A DNA stretch of 64,000 bases from Asparagopsis taxiformis (taxonomy: Eukaryota; Rhodophyta; Florideophyceae; Bonnemaisoniales; Bonnemaisoniaceae): positions 32,354 to 96,353 of the forward strand of contig JALQPE010000250.1 in the NCBI GenBank assembly GCA_030407315.1. The letters run 5' to 3'. This document shows, one piece after another, positions 52,123-62,181 of the stretch (positions are counted from its first letter, which is position 1; each line of letters begins with the position of its first letter). Position numbers and translations under genes: made by a program. The notes below the pieces were generated by a model. That model made no database searches. It worked only from the letters and a program-made list of their open reading frames with translations, and was not told where the DNA came from.

Positions 52123-54361
52123 TGTAGTACGGGCGAAGTTTAAAGTTCCTCAAAATGAGGCTATTTTGAAACACAATAAAATTTCTAAACATATTCATGA
52201 AATACTGTACCAGAGCTGGGATGTAATGATCTCAAAAACATTTGATTTTAAATTTATTGTATTCCAGCCGTACAATGTTGGATAGCCATACCGCCATACT
52301 ATCTGTACGTGGCTGTAATGAACTTATCCGCCGCCGTGCCTCCAGTGGCACAACATGGAGAGACATTTTTGTCCTCATGAATGGCTCCTTGCACCTTTCC
52401 AGTTGAAACTGGAAAGCAACATTGCATTATGGTGAGTTCATCATAGAACGTGGCACTATTACTCATGGAAGAGTCGAATTGGCCGTGCGTGGCGATCATG
52501 TTCGTGAACATTTCCAGTGGCATTGTCGGCAGCTTCGAAATTTACTGTTACAGTGTCTTAGGACATCTAGCGGAAGTTTAAAAGTTCACATACATTCTTG
52601 GGAAGCATTTGTGCGCGAGGGAGGAAGATCTTCCTACATCGCTATGTATTCTGAAGCGGATCAATTGCATACGATTCGGTGCTGATGAGCAGCTGATCAA
52701 GGTTCGTAAAGAGCGAGCTACGATACGAAAACTATCTGTACTGGGAGTCTATGACAGTGAGCAAGCTTGCGTTGAAGGTTAACTGTGCACGTGTATTGGT
52801 ACTGCAAGTGAGTACAACTGCCGAGGTGTGTATCAATGGGAATCATGAAAGAACTGATCACTGGTCACACAATTTTTATACACAATGATAGGACAGGTTT
52901 CCAGGGAGCATTTCTGCGCGAGGAAGCAGTGATTGATTATGAATCAATGCAACTGAAAAACGATCTATGGTGGAGAAAAGTTATCCAAGATTTGTCCATT
53001 TATATTGTGAAAGGAGTACGATGCACGCAAAATCATTGCAGTAAATGTGCAAACGAATACACGCTTCGAAGGATAAATACTACTAACGTGTCTTTCTGCT
53101 CCAAAAACTACAGCAGTTAAAGTGTATGGGAAGATCGTGAGCTATCCCCAATATTTATATGTATATGCACATGCCGTGGTATTACGGAAATCTGGAAGCA
53201 CCGATCGTCATATTAATGTAAGACTGTGTGCTAGTATTTACAAGCGCACTCGGTCGTGAACAAGAATCCTTCAAGATCGCTGCAGTGATTGTATCATGAT
53301 GTTAGCGTCTATACAATTGTATGACCTCAGTACGCTTCCCTTCTTCCGTAAGCAATTGTTTATATGCTAGCAAAGGACTAACGAACGAAAGCCTATGTAT
53401 ACTCAGTCATCAATGCAGTACATCATAGTCCATATTTGACTACTTTCCATGTGCTGTTTACGTGTTGCTGGCCTAATACTTGTCTGCTTGAAGTGGACAA
53501 TTCAGGTTCCACATCAGGTGACAGATGGGATTCCAACACATATTCTCATGTGTGAGAGAGAGAGAGAGCTATGCGCACACTGTGACACACATATTGATAG
53601 ATACTGCAGGAAGGTTCTGTGCACTTGGAGAAGTGGGAAATGCCGAATAGATACGTTCACTCATAGGTGTGAAGTGATCGAAAAGTCCTGCAGATGAATC
53701 TGATTTCAACGTAACAACAGAGATATCTATAGTATCAGCTTTACATCAACATATCGAAAATGCACTGTCCATTTCATGATGAGCCGACTAGATGCAGTTC
53801 GAACTGATCGGCAACCTGGACTCAACATATTGTAGCTACTCATAAAATGAACACAACAACTGAACTTCTATCTTGTACTAAATTTCGGTTTGCTCCGTTT
53901 ACGTATCTACCAGCTGAGCCTTTTTCCATGCCATGCGAACTATTAGTCTGCACTTTCTGTAAACGAAATCTCATTTGCATCCCAAGCGTAGAATGACGGA
54001 CCAAGCTCCCCTAGCGAAGAAGGTGGGGTTTCTACACCAGTGGAAGGGTAATTGTATGGTAGTTGTGCCTTGTTTTCGTCGATCCTGACCTTATAAATGA
54101 CAACTAGACATTGTCCCATAGGTGAAAAATCTGCCAGATTCGTACCGTGAAGTATGCGTCGCACTGTAGACTTCTCCTCAGGACCAGGTGGTGCAAGCTG
54201 ACCAAGCCCCACAACCTCCCCTTCGACCAACAGTTTCACATCACACCCAGGACGCAGCTTCTCACCTATTGAGACATACTGGTTTGTGACTTGCTGTTGT
54301 TGCAGAGCTGCAGTGCTTCCATTTACTGCGTCTTCCTCAGGCAAGACCACATTGGAGGATG
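52123..54361 (+). repeat. Left terminal inverted repeat of element 3
   Basis: About 2.24 kb that is the reverse complement of 61763-64000. All four small translated frames compared and the 138-codon methyltransferase tail are identical in the two arms; the one difference I found is an extra C at about 52211. It contains no gene of its own but includes the C-terminal coding part of the ParB-methyltransferase gene. The inner edge is sharp at CATCCTCC (54354-54361). Confidence 0.95.
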
Positions 54362-57101
54362 GGTTGTTTGTTGTTGTAGAACGGATGCAGGATCCCGGAG
54401 ACTGATCCGTCTTGTACCTCTTCGCAGGAGGAGTAGTAAATATATGACGGGACCTGTGGCACTTCTTGGCATTATTAGAATGCAGAGAGATAGCTCTTTG
54501 ACGCAGCCGCTCATGCGCAATCCTGAAACATTCAGGGTCTTTTTCAATACTAATGCATTTTCGTCTTGTCGCTAAGCATGACAGAGCTGTAGTGAGTGTT
54601 CCTGCATAGGCGTCCAGTAAGGAACCCCCCTCTGGACAGAAGGTGGTAAGAAGCTCTGTCAACAGATCAACACTCTTCTCTTCCACTCTGACTGTCAGCT
54701 TTTTCCCTGGTACTTTCAGCTTATTCTTAGCCACTGGGACATTGATTAGTGCAGAGAATCTCCTTGGAAGCGGACATGGTATAATATGATATGGACTTTC
54801 AAAGTCTGGCTCGAACCCTTGGGGATGATTACCCCCCTTCCGAGCCACAACTCCATACTCACAAATATTTTGAGGAAAGGATGAGATACGATGGAATTGG
54901 ATCCTTTTAGGACACTTCGTTATGGTATAAACGTGGCTCATAGCACGGAAACCTGAATCTCGCAGCGCACTAATCCACTTCTGTAAGAATCTCACTGACG
55001 AAAATATGAAGACGAAGCCACCACTTTTCAAAATGCGGTGTGCAAACTGACAAAACTGATGTATCTCTTTGTCGTCCAGCACGTCACAATAGTTCTGTCC
55101 AGTGCCAGATGCGTTTGGCTCCAACCCGTAAGGCGGGTCTGTTAGAATCATGTCAAGTAGAGGATCGTCCAACTTACGGATTCTACGGTCATAATCTTGC
55201 CATCGCATTTGGTGGCTTTCAATACCGTACTCATTCAAAAGCTTGTTTGGACATATCTTATCAATCCAATCGGAAGTTTTCAATGATTTTTGGTTCTTGG
55301 AAATAGATGGGAGAGTTGTTTTCAGACGTTCAGAGGTCTCTGTGAGCTGTCCGGCTTCGGCATTCTTCCCTATCATGGAGCTTCCATGCTCATGATTCAT
55401 TTTGGAGTTTTCAGAGCTCTGTATATCACTGAGATCGGGAGCAGGATGGAATTCAGAAGGTCCTTGCCCTGGAGATTCTCTGCTTTTGTTAGAGTCTCCT
55501 GGTGTGCACTCCGAACCGAATTCGATGGGGGGATCCGGATTTGTGAGGCCTTCATCATCGATATGAGGTGCTGAGGATAGATCCACACCCACTCTACCAT
55601 CACCGATCACTGATTTGCCCTGTGTGTCACACCTTAATGCATTTGGTTGGCTGATGGAGTCATTCCGTGAGTTTTCTTGTTTGCTTGGTTGGAAAGTAGC
55701 CTTGTACTTAGCCTGTTTGATAGGTGCCAGCGAGGGATACAACTTGAAGTAAATGTCAAGAAGGAATGGCAATATGTCATCGTCATTTCCGCTATTCTCT
55801 TCAACCTCATTGTCCAGACGAGTGGATCTAAGTAGATTTTCATGTGCAGCCTCCATGTCTGTTGGCCAAGTTTCGCTTTCGATGAAAGCTTCAAACTTGC
55901 GGGCTTCACCTAAAGCTTTAGAAGCTCGCTTGAATTGCTCCGTAACTGTGGTGTGCTGTACCGGCTTGTAGCATCTCTCTTGACATGCTTCCCGAAGTCT
56001 GTAAAGTGTGTGTATCTGGATCTCTTCTCCTTCATCACCATCTGCTTTCATGAACACAGTGGACTGCTTTAGAGAGGAAATGTTGATAAACTTCCGGAAT
56101 ACTCTGCAGTCCACCTTAGCGGTAATTGACTCCATGGATACCATAGGATCCATATTATCACGTTTCGAAAGCTGATCTGCTGCTATCTCAGTCAGCTCTT
56201 CATTCATTATAGCGCCGATTGTGTCAATTACCTTGTGAGAGAGACGAGCAGCTGTTGCCGCTATTTGTTTCAGTGTGCTTTCTTTCGTATGAGTTGCACC
56301 ATCATAAGCTGCAGCAACGTCTGCCATCGTTACTTTCTTAACACTTTTCTCTCCTTTCAAACGGTCATGTTCTTCGCGGAGGCCAGATAGAACATCGAAA
56401 AAAGTCGGCTCAATGTAATACTCGCTTGAGTGCTTCGTGTTCTGCGATCTGGCCAATTGTTTCAAGGTTTGCAATGGAAAGCCTCCACTTAGAAGAGTAA
56501 CTGGCCATCGAAAGCTCTCCCACCGTTTCTTTATGTCTTCGTCCTCATGATTCATGAGCTGAATGATTGCCTCGTGACGGTGAACACCATCTACAACCCC
56601 ATACCACTCTGATCTTGATTCAATTTTTTCCTTCACTTCTTCTGACGATAGTCCCAAACCTCGGAAATAATCTGAGACATGGTGGCGATGTGCTCCTGTG
56701 AGCGGCATTATGATAGCTGAGTCCGAGCCGGCTGTGAAACCTGTTCTCACGAAAATAGCTTTGAGGCGGTCAACTCCTGACCTGGAGACGGGTCGTATTT
56801 TTGTCATTGGCACACAAGCTTGAGGATCCACGGTGGTGTTTACAGAATTTTCCATCACAACACCGAAGCGCAGCACTTCTGGGGCCCGTTCAAGGTCCTG
56901 ATCTTCAAGCTGATTAGGAGCAGGGGAATGTACATTAGGGAGTTTGGAATGTTTGACCATATTTCTCTCCTTGGAACTAAGGGTTTGGGAGGAAGACCTT
57001 CCATCATTCCGACTATTACCGCCCTTTCTCAGCTTCGAATCACGCTTGGACCGATACATAGACGAAGATCGAGGAGGTCTTAGTTGCATCTCCGTATTCA
57101 A
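53943..57101 (-). CDS. ParB-DNA methyltransferase fusion of element 3
   Basis: 1052 aa from ATG. A basic N-terminus is followed by a ParB-like domain with box GVVDGVHRHEAIIQL (about 168-182) and long helices to about 420. After an acidic polar linker comes a permuted beta-type DNA methyltransferase: motif IV MILTDPPYGLEPN (about 650-662), then VFIFSSVRFLQKWI, then motif I GSLLDAYAGTLTTALSC (about 823-839). The catalytic DPPY is intact; motif I has AYAG where DPFxG is usual. The last 110 residues (SIGEKLRPGCDVKLLVEGEV, VIYKVRIDE, FYAWDANEI) resemble the small beta domain called DUF8039 in plant transposon proteins. The fusion ties together functions that are separate genes in element 2. Its 3' end lies inside the left terminal repeat. 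Confidence 0.82.
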   Translation of the reverse strand: MNTEMQLRPPRSSSMYRSKRDSKLRKGGNSRNDGRSSSQTLSSKERNMVKHSKLPNVHSPAPNQLEDQDLERAPEVLRFGVVMENSVNTTVDPQACVPMTKIRPVSRSGVDRLKAIFVRTGFTAGSDSAIIMPLTGAHRHHVSDYFRGLGLSSEEVKEKIESRSEWYGVVDGVHRHEAIIQLMNHEDEDIKKRWESFRWPVTLLSGGFPLQTLKQLARSQNTKHSSEYYIEPTFFDVLSGLREEHDRLKGEKSVKKVTMADVAAAYDGATHTKESTLKQIAATAARLSHKVIDTIGAIMNEELTEIAADQLSKRDNMDPMVSMESITAKVDCRVFRKFINISSLKQSTVFMKADGDEGEEIQIHTLYRLREACQERCYKPVQHTTVTEQFKRASKALGEARKFEAFIESETWPTDMEAAHENLLRSTRLDNEVEENSGNDDDILPFLLDIYFKLYPSLAPIKQAKYKATFQPSKQENSRNDSISQPNALRCDTQGKSVIGDGRVGVDLSSAPHIDDEGLTNPDPPIEFGSECTPGDSNKSRESPGQGPSEFHPAPDLSDIQSSENSKMNHEHGSSMIGKNAEAGQLTETSERLKTTLPSISKNQKSLKTSDWIDKICPNKLLNEYGIESHQMRWQDYDRRIRKLDDPLLDMILTDPPYGLEPNASGTGQNYCDVLDDKEIHQFCQFAHRILKSGGFVFIFSSVRFLQKWISALRDSGFRAMSHVYTITKCPKRIQFHRISSFPQNICEYGVVARKGGNHPQGFEPDFESPYHIIPCPLPRRFSALINVPVAKNKLKVPGKKLTVRVEEKSVDLLTELLTTFCPEGGSLLDAYAGTLTTALSCLATRRKCISIEKDPECFRIAHERLRQRAISLHSNNAKKCHRSRHIFTTPPAKRYKTDQSPGSCIRSTTTNNPSSNVVLPEEDAVNGSTAALQQQQVTNQYVSIGEKLRPGCDVKLLVEGEVVGLGQLAPPGPEEKSTVRRILHGTNLADFSPMGQCLVVIYKVRIDENKAQLPYNYPSTGVETPPSSLGELGPSFYAWDANEISFTESAD

Positions 57102-59235
57102 CTAATCGATGATCTCAGTAGCTCAGCCAAAAAGGGATGCGTAAAACTGAAAATTGGTTTTGGAAAGGGAATTGCTTGTGGGACCCTTGACTGTTTTGAG
57201 AAACCGGAAATTATGCCCAAGCAACGTACAGATGTGTTCAATTAGTTGAATCGTTCTCACCAGGAGATGCTGAGATGGTAGCGAAGTTTTGCGTTCAAGA
57301 AGCTTGATGATATTCTGGAGGATGTGCCTGGGTTCATTAGCATCGGGTATCTTATTTATACCGAGTTCACTCAGGCGTTTCAGAATAAGAGACCTCATGT
57401 ACTGGGCCTCATTACTGTTGAAGTGTGATTCAACCTAAGGTTTTTCTGAGGTCGGAGAACTATCTCGGAAAACTGCCTCTCAGTACCATTTCATTTAGTC
57501 CCGTATGACAAATCAACTTTGAGAAATGGATAGAAAACTGTGCCTCATGCCGCCCTGATAGGCCTTTCTTTACGCCAGATATTAGGTATGACGAATCTCC
57601 ACTTGCACATACAGGCGTGAGTCGCACTACTCTGCAGAGCACTGCATACGGTGTAAAGCACTTTTAATCTTACGCTCCGCCGACCAGTCTTCATCTATCA
57701 GTTTTAATCAAGTCCGTTGTGTAGATCTCCATTACGGTTGTGACCACGCGGAAATTCATGTGCGCAATATATATGATTGAGTTCTGTAAGGATTAGTCCT
57801 AGAGGTGCTTTCAGTTGTGGCAGTATGAAATATTTCCTCCGATTTTCGGTTCAGAAACCATATTGATGCTCGGACATGATATTGTGAACCTTTGTCACTT
57901 GACATCTCAGAGATTTAGGATACCGACAAGCTCAAGATGTTCCAATCTTGATAGCTAGTGATTTCTTCTATGTCCGTTTCAGGATTACTGGGTAGCCACT
58001 GAAAAAAATTGCAGTAAAGGCCAAGGGCCTAAAGCATGCAACTTACTGATGAGTTCGTCTGCCATAAAGACGTTACGCTTTCGTTTCAATCTGTGGAGTA
58101 CGGATTTACGTATTCATTCAACTCGCTTCATTCAGACACGTATATGTTATGAAACATCGCTGTACTTCACCTACCAGTCCCGAATTATACGGCATTGGGA
58201 TAAGACATTGGACAAATCAATGTCGAGACAGAACGACACTGAGCTGACACGTTTTGAGATTTGAATCATCGACTGTACTTTGAGATTTTTTGTCTGTCTA
58301 GTTCTTGTCACAAAACGTCTTCCAAATGTGCTTCCAGGGTTCCTGATAACAGACATGTACAAGCTTGATGTGTGGGATTTGTCATATCACGCAGAGTTCA
58401 AGCTCCAGATCACCTACCCGGACACTTCATCGTGGGCACGTGGCGATCTGGCCCAAATGTTTTCCTTTTTTCTAACTATGGATTAGTATCGAACAATAAA
58501 CACTGCACTGGTCAAGTGGCCCAGGATCCCATCTCAATTTGAGTATCAATATAGACTTATTGTTATGAACCAATCAGGACTATTTTTGTGTAGAAAACAG
58601 TTCGTAAGTCGCTCCGAATTCCCCATTCTATATTGATCTATTCAAAGAACGTCAGATCATATCCATTTTTTTACTTCCTTTTCGGGCAGTCTGCTGCGCC
58701 GTGATAAGAGTTCAATTGAAAGTTGACGACATCAAACCTGTATTCACATGTTTCTCTGTCCTGCTCTAGAACGAACTGTAAAAGATTATCAGTATCCGAA
58801 TATAGTTATACTGTGCAGGATATTTGGCTCGACCTGTCTAGTAGGTAGAGGGCAATATCACTTGAATGATCATGACAACGTCTAAGTCATGAACCCTAAA
58901 TGCCTCCAATATGCTTCAGCCGAGAATATTGCGTAATCGCTTCTTCGACAGACAATGAATGGCACCAAATCACACTCTCAACCATGATTGGTCATTTCAG
59001 ACATGAACGTGTCAATTCCGAGGCTTCATGAGCTAGAAAGAGAATTTCTTCTTTAGCGAGATTCTATCACAGGTTGGAGATAGTATAAGATATGCATCTT
59101 TTTCGCAGTTGAGGGGACCTTTACGATTCTGCGATCGTGCAAGACAATTCTATTTCACCTAACAAGATCTCCAACTTTCCCTTTGAGAAAGGCAAGAAAT
59201 ATTTCCAGCAGACTGTCGATCGTTTTGAGAAGAAA
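57102..59235. promoter_or_regulatory. Divergent intergenic region of element 3
   Basis: 2.1 kb between divergent genes, AT-rich. A minus-strand ORF at 57123-57398 (91 codons, helical, starting MRSLILKRLSELGINK) ends 22 bp before the ParB-methyltransferase ATG and could be a small upstream protein or exon, with low certainty. Nothing else recognised. Confidence 0.35.
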
Positions 59236-61650
59236 ATGGGGGATTCAATAGCATCCATCGGTCTGAGTTCTTTATCAGACACCTTGTTAAGTGGTTCGGA
59301 CTCAGAGGAATTATCTCAAGCTTCGCTGAAGGACGATTATATGACTAATGGCAGGCCTCCCAGTCACTTCAGTGATAATGTAAACTGGCATGAAGAAGAG
59401 TACGAATCATTCAATCGTTTTGAGTACAAGGGGGGAAACAACGCCAACAATCGTTCGTATAGGTTCAATCATCGCAGGAAATCCTCGGAGCCATCGGCGT
59501 CAACACTTCTCAAACGAAGAATAGAGGCTGCAGAAATCCTTTCGGCAGAAGACTTCAAGCTCATCCAATGCTGCAAGCGATTGAAGTGTTTCAAACGAGC
59601 AGATTCACGTTTCCTCAAACGAAAAATTGGTGCATTCTCCAGGATGACCAATGCACAAAGACGAGAATGCCTCACCGAGATGCTTCGTTTCAAAAGATCT
59701 ACTGAAGGAACCAGGAAGGTTTTTTATTTCGATGGAAGAACTGTATGTGCTAACTTCTTGAGCAAAGCCTTTAAGATATCTCGAGATTTACAATGTTCTA
59801 TCAAACGGACCAGATGTACCATCTCAAAAAGAAATGCCAAGTTGCAAAGAGGTTCATTAGATGTTCAATGTGTGCAGAAGGACTCTATTGTTACGTTCTT
59901 GTGTCGTCTTGCGGAAACAACAGGGTCAAAGATGCCTGACAGGACTGAGGCACACTTGCCCTTCTTCAAAAAGTCTGAAGTCTATCTGCGCTTCAAGGAA
60001 GAGCATGTGTTGCTTCATTCCACTGTGCCACCCTCTTCCTCTTACTTTTTGTATGTCTGGAAGCGTGAATGCCCTTCTATAAAGGTCCGGAAAGTTACGC
60101 GTTTTGCTAAATGCGATGAATGTGAGGATATGAGAGCTGCTCTTCTGCTGAACTCAGTACCTGGCCGTTCTACATCAGCAATCCTGTCCAGAAGGAAGCG
60201 TCATGTAGAAATGGTTTCGAGGGAAAGACGGGAGTACCAAACCAAAATAGAGAGATCAATTCTTCATCCCTCGCAATATCTTTCAATATGTATTGATGGA
60301 GCAGATCAGAGTGCTTTTGGTCTACCTCATTTTGCTGTGAATACGAAAAGAACTCGTGGAAGGGCGTTGCGCATCAAGTTGATTGGAGTCCTTGAGCATA
60401 GTACAGAGAAGAAATTACACCTCTACACAATGTCGGAGGAGTTCGAAACTGGGGCGAACCATATTATAGAGTGCATCCACCGGTTTCTCAACGACAGGCA
60501 ACGCATAGGAGCTCTTCCCCCAACATTTTATGTGCAACTCGACAACTGTAGCAGGGAGAACAAGAATAGATACTTGTTTGCATTCCTGGAGAGTCTGGTG
60601 GCATGGAAGGTATTTGATGAGGTCCACGCTTCATTTTTGCCCGTGGGTCATACTCACTCTGATATCGACCAATGCTTCAGCTGCACCTCTAGGAGACTCC
60701 GTTCCAATGACGCAGTAACCCTTTCAGAACTTCACTCTCAGCTCCGATTGTCATACAGTCCTCCTCCAACAGTATGTAATATTCGTCATATCGCAAACTT
60801 TTCCGGTCTCTGCAACACAGGAAAAAACCTCAGCAAGGTGAACAAGTTTAGTGACTATCAGTATTTCAAGTTCAACAGAACAAAAGAGTCGGATGGGATG
60901 GATGGCAGTGGCACCGTTTGCCATGTTAAAACTTTGAGCCATCAAAATTGGATGCTGCTGGGAGAAGGAAAAGTTCATATAGACTCGTTTCTCAAAAGCG
61001 TTCCAGATCTTAGCGATACTCCCGAGACAAGAATAAGATGCCCTGACGGGTCTCATCAAGTTGAACTACGGTTCAGATCTGAAGAAGGACGTATCAATTC
61101 TATGGCCAAAATGGTAACCCTTCGTCAGCTTGCCTCTGATGTTTTCCAGTCCAGAGTGGACCCGTTTCATTGGAACTTGAACACATGTGTGGAACTAAAA
61201 CGTTGGCGATCTGGAGAACCTGTCTCTGCAGAGCTCCCGAACTTCGTAAGTACTGATGATATATATTCACCAGAGCAAATCCAAAATAGATACGGTTATG
61301 AGCTCAACCGATTTGTTGCTGTACACCCCGAGACTCGTACAGACGCATGCCCGTTTTGGATAGGGCGGATATGTCAAATTCTGAAAGACTTCCAAGGAAA
61401 TGCTGCAAGTCTGGAAGTGCATTGGTACGAGCCTCTGACAGGGAGAGATGTGTTTCGGAGCAAATACAGTCCATCCTACTTGACATCCGATCCGTCGAAA
61501 ACGCCGAAACCCTGGCGTGATTTCATACCGACAGACTCTGTCATAGCTGAGTTTGATACGTTGACTATTAAGGGGGAGCTCAGAATGAGTGTCGTCAAAC
61601 TTCTTAGAAATACCTTCAGTGTGGAGGGCAAATATCTAACTCTGAGTTAA
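59236..61650 (+). CDS. RNase-H-fold transposase of element 3 (DUF7869-like)
   Basis: About 804 aa from the first ATG; the frame is open 33 codons further upstream but without an ATG. The N-terminal region has a Cys-rich helix (LIQCCKRLKCFKRADSRF) and a conserved-looking FYFDGRTVCANFLSKAF. The catalytic core reads YLSICIDGADQSAFGLP (D about 354), FYVQLDNCSRENKNRY (D about 436) and FLPVGHTHSDIDQCFS (about 469-484). The LDN and VGHTHxDID motifs are typical of a transposase/integrase-like family in eukaryotes (DUF7869). It differs from the CxxC enzymes of elements 1 and 2. The C-terminus (PFWIGRICQI, LEVHWYEP) looks like a Tudor/BAH-type barrel. It is intact and presumably mobilises element 3. 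Confidence 0.75.
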   Translation: MGDSIASIGLSSLSDTLLSGSDSEELSQASLKDDYMTNGRPPSHFSDNVNWHEEEYESFNRFEYKGGNNANNRSYRFNHRRKSSEPSASTLLKRRIEAAEILSAEDFKLIQCCKRLKCFKRADSRFLKRKIGAFSRMTNAQRRECLTEMLRFKRSTEGTRKVFYFDGRTVCANFLSKAFKISRDLQCSIKRTRCTISKRNAKLQRGSLDVQCVQKDSIVTFLCRLAETTGSKMPDRTEAHLPFFKKSEVYLRFKEEHVLLHSTVPPSSSYFLYVWKRECPSIKVRKVTRFAKCDECEDMRAALLLNSVPGRSTSAILSRRKRHVEMVSRERREYQTKIERSILHPSQYLSICIDGADQSAFGLPHFAVNTKRTRGRALRIKLIGVLEHSTEKKLHLYTMSEEFETGANHIIECIHRFLNDRQRIGALPPTFYVQLDNCSRENKNRYLFAFLESLVAWKVFDEVHASFLPVGHTHSDIDQCFSCTSRRLRSNDAVTLSELHSQLRLSYSPPPTVCNIRHIANFSGLCNTGKNLSKVNKFSDYQYFKFNRTKESDGMDGSGTVCHVKTLSHQNWMLLGEGKVHIDSFLKSVPDLSDTPETRIRCPDGSHQVELRFRSEEGRINSMAKMVTLRQLASDVFQSRVDPFHWNLNTCVELKRWRSGEPVSAELPNFVSTDDIYSPEQIQNRYGYELNRFVAVHPETRTDACPFWIGRICQILKDFQGNAASLEVHWYEPLTGRDVFRSKYSPSYLTSDPSKTPKPWRDFIPTDSVIAEFDTLTIKGELRMSVVKLLRNTFSVEGKYLTLS

Positions 61651-61698
61651 TGTCCACTTGAAGGAGATTTCAGAACTTCAGAAGAAAGAACTCTTCTA

Positions 61699-62181
61699 TT
61701 GGTTTTTAATGCTTCTCAAAAGTACTACCGTATGATTCCACATCCTGTAACGCGAAAGAACTCATCCTCCAATGTGGTCTTGCCTGAGGAAGACGCAGTA
61801 AATGGAAGCACTGCAGCTCTGCAACAACAGCAAGTCACAAACCAGTATGTCTCAATAGGTGAGAAGCTGCGTCCTGGGTGTGATGTGAAACTGTTGGTCG
61901 AAGGGGAGGTTGTGGGGCTTGGTCAGCTTGCACCACCTGGTCCTGAGGAGAAGTCTACAGTGCGACGCATACTTCACGGTACGAATCTGGCAGATTTTTC
62001 ACCTATGGGACAATGTCTAGTTGTCATTTATAAGGTCAGGATCGACGAAAACAAGGCACAACTACCATACAATTACCCTTCCACTGGTGTAGAAACCCCA
62101 CCTTCTTCGCTAGGGGAGCTTGGTCCGTCATTCTACGCTTGGGATGCAAATGAGATTTCGTTTACAGAAAGTGCAGACTAA
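61699..62181 (+). pseudogene. Duplicated C-terminal fragment of the ParB-methyltransferase
   Basis: From 61763 the frame is identical in sequence to the last 138 codons of the 53943-57101 gene and ends with the same stop. The first 21 codons are unrelated. It lacks ParB and catalytic parts and exists because the terminal inverted repeat extends into the gene. If translated it would yield only the small DUF8039-like domain. Confidence 0.85.

Noticed and set aside
52299..53697. Small ORFs in the left arm of element 3, apparently 'conserved' in the right arm
   Set aside because: They are identical only because the arms are recent DNA copies. They occur on both strands and show no protein-like features.
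57123..57398. Confident small gene upstream of the ParB-methyltransferase
   Set aside because: 91 helical codons in the right place, but without any recognised motif or conserved neighbour. Kept only as a remark in the intergenic entry.
58045..58080. Second hammerhead ribozyme suggested by CTGATGA-like strings (also at 20258 and 52682)
   Set aside because: None has a GAAAC core at suitable spacing or a pairing stem I.
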